DNA of 64,000 nt, taken from Methylobacterium sp. SyP6R (GTDB taxonomy: Bacteria; Pseudomonadota; Alphaproteobacteria; Rhizobiales; Beijerinckiaceae). Positions 47,499 through 56,114 of this stretch are shown piece by piece (the stretch's first letter is position 1; each line of letters opens with the position of its first letter). The notes beneath the pieces were generated by a model. It had not been told where the DNA came from, searched no databases, and saw only the letters and a program-made list of their open reading frames with translations. Both the position numbers and the translations under genes were made by a program. The stretch lies in the NCBI RefSeq assembly GCF_019216885.1, contig NZ_JAAQRC020000001.1:3144501-3208500 (forward strand). The letters are read 5' to 3'.

Positions 47499-48053
47499 TC
47501 ACGCCTGCGCGTCGTCGGAGAGCGGATAGGCCGCTTCCACCACATAGGGTCCGCCGCCGACCGAGTCCCGCGCCGAGTACAGCGCCACCCGCCGCGCCGT
47601 GAACGCGATCCGCGGGAAGACCGGTTGCACCGCCAGGTATTGCGCCACCCCGTCCGGGCCGGCGCCGCGCTTGAGCCGGGCCAGGGTGACGTGAGGCGTG
47701 AAGCGCCGCGTGTCGGGCGCGACGCCGAGCTGGCGCAGGATGCGCTCGTGCTCGGCCTGCAACTCGGCGAGGTCGGGATCGGGTACGACGCGGGCGAACA
47801 GTGCGTGCGGCTTCTCGCCGCCGAACACCGCCAGTTCGTCGAGGACGAGGGTGAGGGGCGGGCGGGGCCGAAGATCGGCCAGGGCCTCGGTGATCTCCTC
47901 GGCGAGCCCGCCCTCGACGTCGCCGATGAAGCGCAAGGTGACGTGGTAATCGGCGGGCTCGACCCAGCGGGCGCCGGGCAGCCCGCCCCGGAAGGCGCTC
48001 AAGCCCAGCCCGGTCTCGGGCGGGACCTCGATCCCGGTGAACAGGCGCGGCAT
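47499..48053 (-). CDS. thpR: RNA 2',3'-cyclic phosphodiesterase (2H family), 184 aa
   Basis: ThpR opens 2',3'-cyclic phosphates on RNA ends. The two HxTx motifs of the 2H fold are present: HVTLRF at residue 37 and HVTLAR at residue 121. MPRLFTGIEVP is the typical start. Length is normal. It lies 52 nt downstream of the esterase gene on the same strand. Confidence 0.94.
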   Translation of the reverse strand: MPRLFTGIEVPPETGLGLSAFRGGLPGARWVEPADYHVTLRFIGDVEGGLAEEITEALADLRPRPPLTLVLDELAVFGGEKPHALFARVVPDPDLAELQAEHERILRQLGVAPDTRRFTPHVTLARLKRGAGPDGVAQYLAVQPVFPRIAFTARRVALYSARDSVGGGPYVVEAAYPLSDDAQA

Positions 48054-48105
48054 TGATTCTGGACCTCTTGGATTCTGGACCTTTTGGATTCCGGACTTCT
48101 CGGGC

Positions 48106-48801
48106 TCAGGCCCCCTTGCGCAGGCGCGTCAGGAACGTCTCGACGCTCGGCAGGATGCCGGCGACGATTATGGCGACCCCGTCCTTGGTCGGGTGCAGGC
48201 CGTCCGGCAGCGTGAGGCTGCGGTCGCCCGCGACGCCGTCGAGGAAGAACGGGTAGAGGACGAGGCCGTCGCGCTCGGCCAGACGGGGATAGATCGCGTC
48301 GAAGCGCTTGCCGTAATCGGGCCCGAGATTCGGCGCCGCCCGCATCCCGGCGAGCATCACCGGGATGCCGCGGGCCTTCAGCCGCGCGACGATCGCCGCG
48401 AGGGCTTTTTCGGTGACCGCCGGGTCGGTGCCGCGCAGCATGTCGTTGGCGCCGAGTTCCAGGATCACCCCATCGGTTCCATCCGGCACCGACCAGTCGA
48501 CCCGGTCGAGCCCGCCGGTCGCGGTGTCGCCGGAGACGCCCGCATTGGCGACCGCGACCGAATGACCACGCGCCTTGAGCGCCGCTTCGAGCTGGACCGG
48601 GAAGGCGGCGGCTGCCGGCAGGCCGTAGCCCGCCGTGAGGCTGTCGCCGAGCGCGACGAGGTTCAGGGGGCGGGCCTTCGCGGGGCCGGGGGGGGCGTCC
48701 TGCGCATGGAGCGGCGTCACGAGGGTCATCAGCAGCGAAACGATCAGAAATGCGAGTGCCGCGCGGCGGCCATCTTGGCGAACCACCAAGGCACGGCCCA
48801 T
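48106..48801 (-). CDS. tesA: SGNH-hydrolase, TesA-like arylesterase/lysophospholipase, 231 aa
   Basis: TesA-type enzymes are periplasmic esterases/lysophospholipases. After a signal peptide (LAFLIVSLLMTLVTPLHAQD) the GDSL block VALGDSLTAGYGLP carries the nucleophile serine; GANDMLRG and DGLHPTKDG hold the remaining SGNH residues. ATG 48801 gives the signal peptide; a longer start at 48846 is possible. It is divergent from an ABC pair, the same layout as tesA and ybbAP in E. coli. Confidence 0.93.
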   Translation of the reverse strand: MGRALVVRQDGRRAALAFLIVSLLMTLVTPLHAQDAPPGPAKARPLNLVALGDSLTAGYGLPAAAAFPVQLEAALKARGHSVAVANAGVSGDTATGGLDRVDWSVPDGTDGVILELGANDMLRGTDPAVTEKALAAIVARLKARGIPVMLAGMRAAPNLGPDYGKRFDAIYPRLAERDGLVLYPFFLDGVAGDRSLTLPDGLHPTKDGVAIIVAGILPSVETFLTRLRKGA

Positions 48802-48903
48802 ATCGGGCCGGCGGGCCGCCCGTGCTGCGTAGGTTCGTCCCAACACGTCACCTCCGGCGGCGGCCCTTAAGTGGCCGCCGCGCTACAGATCGGCTTTTCC
48901 CTC

Positions 48904-49599
48904 ATGACCGACAAGGCCACCGGACCGGCGATCGCGCTCGACGGCGTCGATCTCAGCCTCGGCCGCGGCGCTGCCCGGGTCCACATCCTCAAGGGGATCT
49001 CGCTCAGCGTCGCGCCGGGGGAGGCGGTCGGCCTCGTCGGTCCCTCGGGCTCGGGCAAGTCGACCCTGCTGATGACCATGGCGGGGCTGGAGCGGCCGGA
49101 TTCGGGGAAGGTCGTGGTCGAGGGCACCGACCTCGCCGGGCTCGACGAGGATGCGCTCGCGCGGTTCCGCGGCCGGCGCATCGGCATCGTGTTCCAGTCC
49201 TTCCACCTCGTGCCGACCATGACGGCGCTCGAGAACGTCGCGCTGCCGCTCGAACTCGCCGACGCGCCGGATGCGCACGCGCGGGCGTCGCGGGAACTCG
49301 AGGCGGTCGGGCTCGGCCACCGGCTGCACCATTACCCGGCCCAGCTCTCCGGCGGCGAGCAGCAGCGCGTCGCCATCGCCCGTGCGGTGGCGCCGGAACC
49401 GGCGATCCTGGTGGCCGACGAGCCGACCGGCAATCTCGACGAGGCGACCGGCGCCCAGATCGTCGACCTGCTGTTTGCCCTCAAGCGCGACCGCGGCGCC
49501 ACCCTGGTGCTGGTCACCCACGATCCCGGCCTCGCCCGCCTGTGCGACCGCACGGTGCGCCTGCGCTCGGGGTTGATCGACATGGCCGTGAGCGCCTGA
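48904..49599 (+). CDS. ybbA: ABC transporter ATP-binding protein (YbbA/LolD-like), 231 aa
   Basis: Walker A GPSGSGKST, Q-loop FQSFHLVPTMTALENV, signature LSGGEQQRVAIARA and Walker B ILVADEPTGNLDE are all present. It energises the FtsX-type permease encoded 4 nt downstream. ATG 48904 (MTDKATGPAIALDGVDLSLG) is chosen over an upstream start at 48871. MacB/LolD-like pairs act on envelope substrates rather than by classical transport; the role here is unknown. Confidence 0.94.
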   Translation: MTDKATGPAIALDGVDLSLGRGAARVHILKGISLSVAPGEAVGLVGPSGSGKSTLLMTMAGLERPDSGKVVVEGTDLAGLDEDALARFRGRRIGIVFQSFHLVPTMTALENVALPLELADAPDAHARASRELEAVGLGHRLHHYPAQLSGGEQQRVAIARAVAPEPAILVADEPTGNLDEATGAQIVDLLFALKRDRGATLVLVTHDPGLARLCDRTVRLRSGLIDMAVSA

Positions 49600-49603
49600 T
49601 CCC

Positions 49604-52201
49604 ATGCACGGCAACTTTCCCAAGCTTCCCTTGCCCAAACTCCCCGGCGGGACGCCCGGTCGGCCGTCGCGCCTGCCGCTGACCCTGCGCCTCGCGCTCC
49701 GCGAATTGCGCGGGGGCTTGCGCGGCTTCACGGTGCTGCTCGCCTGCATCGCCATCGGGGTCGCCACCATCGCGGGCGTCGCCTCGTTGTCGCGCTCGCT
49801 CTCCGACGGGCTCGCCCGCGAAGGGCGAAAGATCCTCGGCGGCGACGTCACCTTCGGGCTGATCCACCGCGAGGCGAGCCCGCAGGAGAGAGCGTTCCTG
49901 GACTCGCGCGGCCGGGTCTCGGTCGCGGGCTTCACCCGCGCCATGGCCTCGGCCGGGGACAAGGGCGCGGCTTTGGTCGAGCTGAAGGCGGTCGGGCCCG
50001 ACTACCCGGCGGTCGGCGCGCTGACGACCGAGCCCTCGATGCCGCCCTCCGCCATCTTCGCCGCCCGCGATGGCATCTATGGCGCCGCCGCCGATCCGGC
50101 GCTCCTCGCCCGCCTCGACCTCAAGCTCGGCGACCGGCTCACGGTCGGCGGCGCCGAGATCGCGCTGCGCACGGTGCTGGTCAGCGAACCGGACAAGATC
50201 GCCGGCGGCATCGGCTTCGGGCCGCGCCTGATGGTGTCGCTCGATGCGCTCAAGGCCTCGGGCCTGGTCCAGCCCGGCAGCCTCAACCGCTTCGTCTACC
50301 GGGTGATGCTGCCTCAAGGCGACGACGCGGCGGTCGAAAAGACCATGGCCGATGCCCGCGCCGCCCTGCCGGAGGCCGGCTGGGAGATCCGCTCGCGGCT
50401 CAACGCCGATCCGCGCTTCGCCCGCAGCATCGAGCGCTTCACCCAGTTCCTCACGCTCGTCGGCCTCACCGCGCTTCTCGTCGGTGGCGTCGGCGTCGCC
50501 AATGCGGTGCGGGCCTTCGTCGAGCGCAAGCGCGCCTCGATCGCGACCCTCAAGAGCCTCGGTGCTCCCGGGAGCCAGGTGGTCGGCATCTACCTGACGC
50601 AGGTGATGCTGATCGCCGGGATCGGCATCGCCTCTGGCCTCGTGATCGGCGCCGTACTGCCCTTCGCGCTCGATGCCGCGTTCGGATCGCTGCTCCCCTT
50701 GCCGCTCGACCCGACGCTGGCGCCGGGGGAACTGGTGGTCGCGGCCCTGTACGGCGCGCTGACCGCGCTCGCCTTCGCGATCGGGCCGCTCGGCCGCGCC
50801 CACGACGTCGCGGTGTCCGGACTTTTCCGCGATACGGTCGATCCCGACCGGCGCTGGCCTCGGCCGCTCTATCTCGGCATCCTCGGCCTCGCGCTCGCCG
50901 GCCTCGTCGGGCTGGCGCTCGCCACCGCCTACGATCGCGGCGTGGCGCTGATCTTCATCGCGGCTTCGGGCCTCGCCTTCGGGCTCCTGCGCCTCGTCGC
51001 CCTCGGGCTGATGGCGCTCGCCCGCCGCCTGCCGCGCCCGACCCGCGCCGCGCCGCGTCTGGCGCTCGCCAATCTCCACCGGCCGGGCGCACTGACGCCG
51101 TCGATCGTGCTGTCGCTCGGCCTCGGCATCACGCTGCTGGTGGCCTTGAGCCTGATCGACGCCAACATCACCCGGACCCTGACCCGATCGCTGCCCGCCA
51201 AGGCGCCGAGCCTGTTCTTCCTCGACATCCCGAGCCGCGATGCGGACGCGTTCGACCAGTTCCTCGGACGGGCCGCGCCGCTGGCCAAGATCGAGCGGGT
51301 GCCGATGATGCGCGGGCGGATCACGGCGCTCAACGGCGTGCCGGCCGGCCAGATCAAGGCCGGCGAGGACGCCGCCTGGGTGCTCGACGGCGACCGCGGC
51401 ATCACCTACGCCGATGATCTGCCGGACGGCTCCACGATCACCTCCGGCCGGTGGTGGAAGGGCGAGGAGGCGACAAAGCCGCTCGTCTCCTTTGACGACC
51501 AGCTCGCCCGCAGCCTGAAGCTCAAGGTCGGGGACAGCGTCACCGTCAACGTGCTCGGGCGCAGCCTGACCGTCACCATCGCCAACCTGCGCCACGTCGA
51601 ATGGCGCAACCTCGGCATCAACTTCGTGATGGTGTTCTCGCCCGGCACTTTCCGGGGCGCGCCGCATAGCGACCTCGCGACGCTCACCCTGCCCGAGGGA
51701 CCGGATCCCGCCCTCGAAGCCCGGATCCTGCGCGACGCGGCCAGGGAGTTCCCCTCGGTGAGCAGCGTGCGGGTCAAGGACGCGCTCGATGCGGTCAACG
51801 ACCTCGTGGCCAAGCTCGTCTTCGCGATCCGCGGCGCCAGCGGGGTCGCGGTGGCGACGAGCCTGTTCGTGCTGGCCGGCGCGCTCGCCGCCGGCCACCG
51901 GGCTCGGCTCTACGACGCGGTGGTGCTCAAGACCCTCGGCGCCACCCGGGCGCGGCTGCTCTCCGCCTACACGATGGAATACGGTGCCCTCGGCCTCGCC
52001 ACCGCCGTCTTCGGCCTCGTCGCCGGGACGCTGGCGGGCTGGGTGATCCTCACCAAGGTGATGCATCTCGATTTCGCCCTCGATCTCTCGGGGGCGTTGC
52101 TCGCGGCGCTTCTGGCGGTCGTCGTGGCGGTGGGGCTCGGGCTCGCCGGGACCTGGCGCATCCTCGGGCAGAAGCCGGCGCAGTACCTACGAAATCTGTA
52201 G
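49604..52201 (+). CDS. ybbP: FtsX-like ABC permease (YbbP-type), 865 aa
   Basis: Ten or so membrane helices surround two large periplasmic regions. An N-terminal helix (GFTVLLACIAIGVATIAGVA) is followed by a periplasmic domain, an FtsX core (FLTLVGLTALLVGGVGVANA, RASIATLKSLGAPGSQVVGI), a second periplasmic domain and a second FtsX core (LYDAVVLKTLGATRARLLSA). Size and layout are those of YbbP. It pairs with YbbA, and is divergent from tesA. Confidence 0.93.
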   Translation: MHGNFPKLPLPKLPGGTPGRPSRLPLTLRLALRELRGGLRGFTVLLACIAIGVATIAGVASLSRSLSDGLAREGRKILGGDVTFGLIHREASPQERAFLDSRGRVSVAGFTRAMASAGDKGAALVELKAVGPDYPAVGALTTEPSMPPSAIFAARDGIYGAAADPALLARLDLKLGDRLTVGGAEIALRTVLVSEPDKIAGGIGFGPRLMVSLDALKASGLVQPGSLNRFVYRVMLPQGDDAAVEKTMADARAALPEAGWEIRSRLNADPRFARSIERFTQFLTLVGLTALLVGGVGVANAVRAFVERKRASIATLKSLGAPGSQVVGIYLTQVMLIAGIGIASGLVIGAVLPFALDAAFGSLLPLPLDPTLAPGELVVAALYGALTALAFAIGPLGRAHDVAVSGLFRDTVDPDRRWPRPLYLGILGLALAGLVGLALATAYDRGVALIFIAASGLAFGLLRLVALGLMALARRLPRPTRAAPRLALANLHRPGALTPSIVLSLGLGITLLVALSLIDANITRTLTRSLPAKAPSLFFLDIPSRDADAFDQFLGRAAPLAKIERVPMMRGRITALNGVPAGQIKAGEDAAWVLDGDRGITYADDLPDGSTITSGRWWKGEEATKPLVSFDDQLARSLKLKVGDSVTVNVLGRSLTVTIANLRHVEWRNLGINFVMVFSPGTFRGAPHSDLATLTLPEGPDPALEARILRDAAREFPSVSSVRVKDALDAVNDLVAKLVFAIRGASGVAVATSLFVLAGALAAGHRARLYDAVVLKTLGATRARLLSAYTMEYGALGLATAVFGLVAGTLAGWVILTKVMHLDFALDLSGALLAALLAVVVAVGLGLAGTWRILGQKPAQYLRNL

Positions 52202-52251
52202 GAATGTTAATCCTTCGCATTCCCTGCGGCGGATTGACCTTGGGTTTTTGC

Positions 52252-52275
52252 GGGATCCGACGGAAGTCGGATCCC
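52252..52275. terminator. 10-bp perfect hairpin after the permease gene
   Basis: GGGATCCGAC and GTCGGATCCC pair perfectly around GGAA. It lies 50 nt after the permease stop and about 160 nt before the next gene. There is no T run after it on the forward strand, so its terminator role is tentative. Confidence 0.45.
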
Positions 52276-52436
52276 CTCACGCCCTTGTGCGCGCTCGCCG
52301 CACCCCACATATTCCGGTCAAGGCGGACGGGCCCGCGAGGGCGAGGCCGCCGATCCGACGCGTAAAGCGTCCGAGGGTCGCGTAGGAACCTCGCACCAGG
52401 AACATCCACGCTAGAGAGCTTCCGAAGGAATCTCCC

Positions 52437-53240
52437 ATGGCATTCGAGAACAGCCCGTTCCGGCAGGGCAACGCGAGCGGCTACGGGGGCCCCACCGGCT
52501 ACGCCCCGAGCCAGGTCCAGGTCGACCAGGGCCTGCGCGCGTTCATGCTGGGCGTCTACAACAACATGATCATCGGCCTCGGGATCTCCGGGGTGGTGGC
52601 ACTCGGCATCAACAAGCTCGCGGTGGCGACCTCGCAGGCGGATGCGGTGGCGCGGATCGGCTCGATCCCGCTGACGCCCATCGGCAAGGCGCTCTACGGC
52701 TCGCCGCTGATGTGGGTGATCGCGCTCGCGCCGCTCGCCTTCATCTTCCTGTTCTCGTTCCGGATGGACCGGATGTCGGCCGCCACGGCCCGCACCACCT
52801 TCTTCGCCTTTGCGGCGGTGATGGGTGCGTCGCTGTCGACGCTGCTGATCCGCTATACCGGCGCGAGCGTGGTCCAGGTGTTCTTCGTCACGGCGGCGGC
52901 CTTCGGCGGCCTGAGCCTCTACGGCTACACCACGACCCGCAGCCTGTCGGGCATCGGCTCGTTCCTGGTGATGGGCCTGATCGGCCTCGTCATCGCCAGC
53001 CTGGTGAACATCTTCCTTGCCTCGAGCGCCCTGCAATTCGCCATCTCGGTCATCGGCGTGCTGATCTTCGCTGGCCTGACCGCGTACGACACGCAGAAGC
53101 TCAAGGAGATGTACGTCTACGGCAACTTCGACGGCGAGACCGCCGCCAAGGTGTCGGTGTTCGGCGCCCTGACGCTGTACCTGGACTTCATCAACATGTT
53201 CCAGTTCCTGCTCTCGCTGATGGGCAACCGCAACAACTAA
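52437..53240 (+). CDS. Bax inhibitor-1 family membrane protein, 267 aa
   Basis: BI-1/YccA-type proteins have seven membrane helices and have been linked to calcium leak and protease modulation. After a polar, Gly-rich N-terminus the sequence shows repeated helices (LGVYNNMIIGLGISGVVALG, ARTTFFAFAAVMGASLSTLL, LIGLVIASLVNIFL) and the C-terminal family signature IFAGLTAYDTQKLKEMY and LTLYLDFINMFQFLL. GAAGGAATC precedes the ATG. It is monocistronic. Confidence 0.94.
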   Translation: MAFENSPFRQGNASGYGGPTGYAPSQVQVDQGLRAFMLGVYNNMIIGLGISGVVALGINKLAVATSQADAVARIGSIPLTPIGKALYGSPLMWVIALAPLAFIFLFSFRMDRMSAATARTTFFAFAAVMGASLSTLLIRYTGASVVQVFFVTAAAFGGLSLYGYTTTRSLSGIGSFLVMGLIGLVIASLVNIFLASSALQFAISVIGVLIFAGLTAYDTQKLKEMYVYGNFDGETAAKVSVFGALTLYLDFINMFQFLLSLMGNRNN

Positions 53241-53362
53241 GAGCACCTATCTAAACCGCATCCATCCTTGCGATTTTAATCGCTTAGCTGGGACGGTGGC
53301 GGGTTGTGTTAGGGGCTCTAAGAGGCTTCCGGGGCGGTACGCTGCCCCCTTCGCCCGATCGA

Positions 53363-53395
53363 AAGCCCCGGCCTGCCGCCGGGGCTTTTTTCGTG
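53363..53395 (+). terminator. Intrinsic terminator upstream of the MarR-GNAT gene
   Basis: AAAGCCCCGGC and GCCGGGGCTTTTTT form a stable stem with a short loop and a T run, about 120 nt after the BI-1 stop. It should end the BI-1 transcript. Confidence 0.8.
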
Positions 53396-53433
53396 TGCGC
53401 GGATCCGGACAGCTCGGTTGACGGCCTGTTATC

Positions 53434-53449
53434 TCTGACTTACGTCAGA
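53434..53449. promoter_or_regulatory. Palindrome directly before the MarR-GNAT start (candidate operator)
   Basis: TCTGAC-TTAC-GTCAGA is a perfect inverted repeat ending 3 nt before ATG 53453, over the place where a ribosome-binding site would be. The gene encodes a MarR-type DNA-binding domain, so self-repression through this site is plausible. Confidence 0.5.
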
Positions 53450-53452
53450 CGA

Positions 53453-54367
53453 ATGTCGACCGATGCCGTCCGCCGTATCCGCCGCTTCAACCGGGCCGTC
53501 ACAGCCGAGGTCGGAGCCCTCGACACCTCGTTCCTCGGCCGCGGCCGGCCCCTCGGCGCCGCCCGGGTGCTCAACGCCATCGGGCACGGCCGCGGGGAGG
53601 TGGGTGCCTTGCGTGACTATCTCGGGCTCGATTCCGGCCTGCTGAGCCGGCTCCTGCGCAGCCTGGAGGAGGAGGGGCTGGTGGTCACGCTGCCTCATCC
53701 GGGCGATGCCCGCCGCCGGGTCGCCGTCCTGACCGAGGCCGGACGGCAGGAATTCGCCGCCTACGAGGCCTTGTCGAACGGCCGGGCGACGGAGCTGCTG
53801 GCCCGCTTCCCCAAGGGCGACGAACTCCTGCGCGCCATGGACCTCGTCGCCACGGCGCTCGGCCGCGAGCGGATCGCGGTCGAGGAGACCGACCCGCGCT
53901 CCGAGGCCGCCCTGCATTGCCTGACGGAATACTACGCCGAGCTGGGACGGCGGTTCGCCACCGGCTTCGACGTCTCCCTCTCCCGCGATCCCGAGGCCGC
54001 CGACATGATGCGCCCGCGCGGCGCCTTCCTGGTCGCGCTGTCGGACGGGCTACCGATCGGCTGCGTCGGCCTCAAGGGCAAGGGTGGGGATAGCGCGGAG
54101 ATCAAGCGGCTCTGGGTCTGCCCCTCCGCCCGCGGCCTCGGCCTCGCCCGCCGGCTGATGGAGGGGGCGGAGGCGGCGGCGCGGGACCTCGGCATCGCGA
54201 CCTTGCGCCTCGACACCAACTCGGCGCTTCCCGAGGCGCTGCAGCTCTACCGCCGCACCGGCTGGGTCGAGATCGACCGCTTCAACGACGATCCCTACCC
54301 GGATCATTTCTTCGAGAAGCGGTTGCCGGAAACAAGCTCGGTCCTCTTACCCACGTCCTCATCCTGA
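53453..54367 (+). CDS. MarR-type regulator fused to GNAT acetyltransferase, 304 aa
   Basis: Residues 1-145 are a winged-helix MarR domain (GEVGALRDYLGLDSGLLSRL; VTLPHPGDARRRVAVLTEAG). Residues 150-300 are a GNAT domain (IKRLWVCPSARGLGLARRLM for acetyl-CoA binding). Such fusions are known and may sense a small molecule or acetylate a partner. The last residues (LLPTSSS) and the stop codon come from a palindromic repeat that begins at 54357, so the original C-terminus may have been altered. ATG 53453 is preferred over an upstream open frame. Confidence 0.88.
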   Translation: MSTDAVRRIRRFNRAVTAEVGALDTSFLGRGRPLGAARVLNAIGHGRGEVGALRDYLGLDSGLLSRLLRSLEEEGLVVTLPHPGDARRRVAVLTEAGRQEFAAYEALSNGRATELLARFPKGDELLRAMDLVATALGRERIAVEETDPRSEAALHCLTEYYAELGRRFATGFDVSLSRDPEAADMMRPRGAFLVALSDGLPIGCVGLKGKGGDSAEIKRLWVCPSARGLGLARRLMEGAEAAARDLGIATLRLDTNSALPEALQLYRRTGWVEIDRFNDDPYPDHFFEKRLPETSSVLLPTSSS

Positions 54368-54456
54368 GGTGCGACCGTAGCGAGCCTCGAAGGAGGGCTC
54401 CAGGGATCACGGAGCTATCTGGAGCCCTCCTTCGAGGTCAGTCGATCTCTGATCGA
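54357..54456. repeat. Structured palindromic repeat, left part of an interrupted copy
   Basis: Starts CCTCATCCTGAGG, then a 19-bp perfect hairpin (CCTCGAAGGAGGGCTCCAG and its complement) and GTCGATC-TCT-GATCGAC. The closing terminal repeat CCTCAGGATGAGG is found only at 56047-56059, beyond the IS110-like element. The intact version is at 23876-24010. Confidence 0.75.
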
Positions 54457-55698
54457 CTAAATAGAAACTGGCTCTACGGGTTTGATTTCGCACGCAAATC
54501 CAAGGCGCTCGATCTGCCGCACGAGCGCCTTGGCGCGGATGGTCGGGGCCGCCTTGCGGCCGTGATCAGGCCCGGGATCGACGTAAGCCGTGCCGGCCTT
54601 GAGCATGTGATAGATCGCGGTCAACATCGAAGCGGCGACCGCGCAGATCGCCTTCTTGGGGCCGCGCCGGCCGCGCAAGCGCTGGAACTGCGCCCTGATG
54701 TAGCTCGCCTTCTTGCGCACTCCGGCCCAGGCGGCCTGCACCAAGGCCGTCTTGAGCCAGGGCGCGCCCTTGCGCAGTCGCGTCGAGCGCCGCTTGCCCG
54801 CGCTCTCGTCGTTTCTCGGGCACAGCCCGGCCCAGGAGATCAGATGGCCGGCGGTCGGGAAGCGGCTCATGTCGGGGCCGATCTCGGAGAGGATCACCTG
54901 CGCGGTGAGGTCACTGATGCCCGGGATCGTCACCAGCAGCTTCACCGCTTCCCGGAAAGGGCCGAGGTCGCGCTCCACCTGCGCGTCGATCTCCGCGATC
55001 GCTCGCCCCAACCCGTCGTACTGGCGTAGATGCACACCGAGCAGGAAACGGTGGTGATCCCCGATCCGGCCCGTGAGCGCGGCCCGGATCGCCTCGGGCG
55101 CCGCCTTCACCCGCGGGCTGACCAGCGCCTGCAGCCCAGCCGGATCGCGCTCGCCCTTGACCAGCGCGTCGAGCACGGCGCGACCGGACTGGCCCATGAT
55201 GTCGGTGAGCACCGAGGCGAGCTTGAGGTTGGCCTCCTCGAGGGTCTTCTGGATGCGCTGGACGTGGCTGGCCTGCTCGCGGACCAGTTGCTTGCGGGTG
55301 CGCAGCAGGTCGCGCATCGCCTGGGTCTGGGCCTCGGGCACGAAGCTGGCGCGGATCAGGCCGTGGGCGAGCAGGTCGGAGAGCCAGACCGCGTCGGCGA
55401 CGTCGGTCTTGCGGCCGGGCACGTTCTTGACATGGGCGGCATTGGCCAGGATCAGGGTGCGGCTGTCGGCGTCGAGGACCTGCCAGACCGGGCGCCAGTA
55501 GATGCCGGTCGCCTCCATGGCGACATGGGTGCAGGCGTGCTCGTCGAGCCAGGCGGAGAGGTCGAGCAGGGCGGGCGTGGTGGTGGCAAACGTCCGCACC
55601 TCACGCTGAACCTAGCTGCTCTCGGCCCGGCGGATGGCTGCGACGACGGTGTCCTTGTGAACATCGAGGGCGGCGCAGCGGGGGTAGAGGACCTTCAT
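54457..55698 (-). pseudogene. IS110-family transposase with an in-frame TAG near the N-terminus
   Basis: From ATG 55698 the frame reads MKVLYPRCAALDVHKDTVVA through AIRRAESS, then TAG at 55614-55612, then VQREVRTFATTTPALLDL and onward without further stops. The N-terminal DEDD domain residue in LDVHKD lies before the stop. The C-terminal part has the Transposase_20 region and the serine motif (NDESAGKRRSTRLRKG). Restarting downstream of the stop would lose the first catalytic aspartate, so the product should be inactive unless TAG is read through. Confidence 0.85.
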
Positions 55699-56046
55699 CA
55701 CGATCTCCTTGCCGTCAGGCCGCCGGCGCAGGCTCCCGTGAGATCAAATCTAAATGACGCGCTCCGGGGCTGGCCCGAGGACCGGCCCGTGACGCAAGCG
55801 AGGGGACTGAAGAGGAGCCCGGATCCAACTGATACGCGGGGTCTGGCACACCAAAGACGAACCGATCTCTCCGCCGACGGCAAGTCCACTCTGCCATATG
55901 TTTCATCCGCAAGGGACCGCGAAGCCGGTGACGAACTGATACGGAATCCGGAAGATCACTTCCGGATTCCGTATCATCAGCCCGCGCGGCGCCTGAGCGA
56001 GACCGCTTTCCGCATCGCGAAGCGATCAATCGGAAAGCGTATGACA
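55699..56046 (-). other. Non-coding end of the IS110-like element (possible bridge-RNA region)
   Basis: In IS110-group elements the RNA guiding target choice is encoded next to the transposase start. This gene-free stretch contains two strong palindromes, a 17-bp perfect stem at 55938-55975 (GATACGGAATCCGGAAG) with loop ATCA, and a double hairpin at 56004-56039 (CGCTTTCCG against CGGAAAGCG, enclosing ATCGC-GAA-GCGAT). Either these are the RNA or they are neighbouring genomic repeats; I cannot decide which. Confidence 0.4.
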
Positions 56047-56059
56047 CCTCAGGATGAGG
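56047..56059. repeat. Right terminal repeat of the interrupted palindromic element
   Basis: CCTCAGGATGAGG is the reverse complement of the start of the repeat at 54357 and matches the end of the intact copy at 23998-24010. Confidence 0.65.
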
Positions 56060-56114
56060 TCGCGGGTGAGACGAGCAGAGGAAGCACGCCGGCGATAGGG
56101 CCCCCAACAATTCC

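Larger units (their letters stand above)
54457..56046 (-). mobile_element. IS110-family insertion sequence (ends inferred)
   Basis: The segment between the two separated halves of a palindromic repeat carries a single IS110-type transposase gene near its left edge and about 350 nt of non-coding sequence upstream of it. IS110 elements lack long terminal repeats and carry a bridge RNA in a non-coding end. The exact ends cannot be fixed here because IS110 elements leave no clear duplication. Confidence 0.7.

Noticed and set aside
47164..47502. 112-codon reverse frame upstream of thpR region
   Set aside because: Composition typical of non-coding shadows, no start context, overlaps the thpR end and has no recognisable motif.
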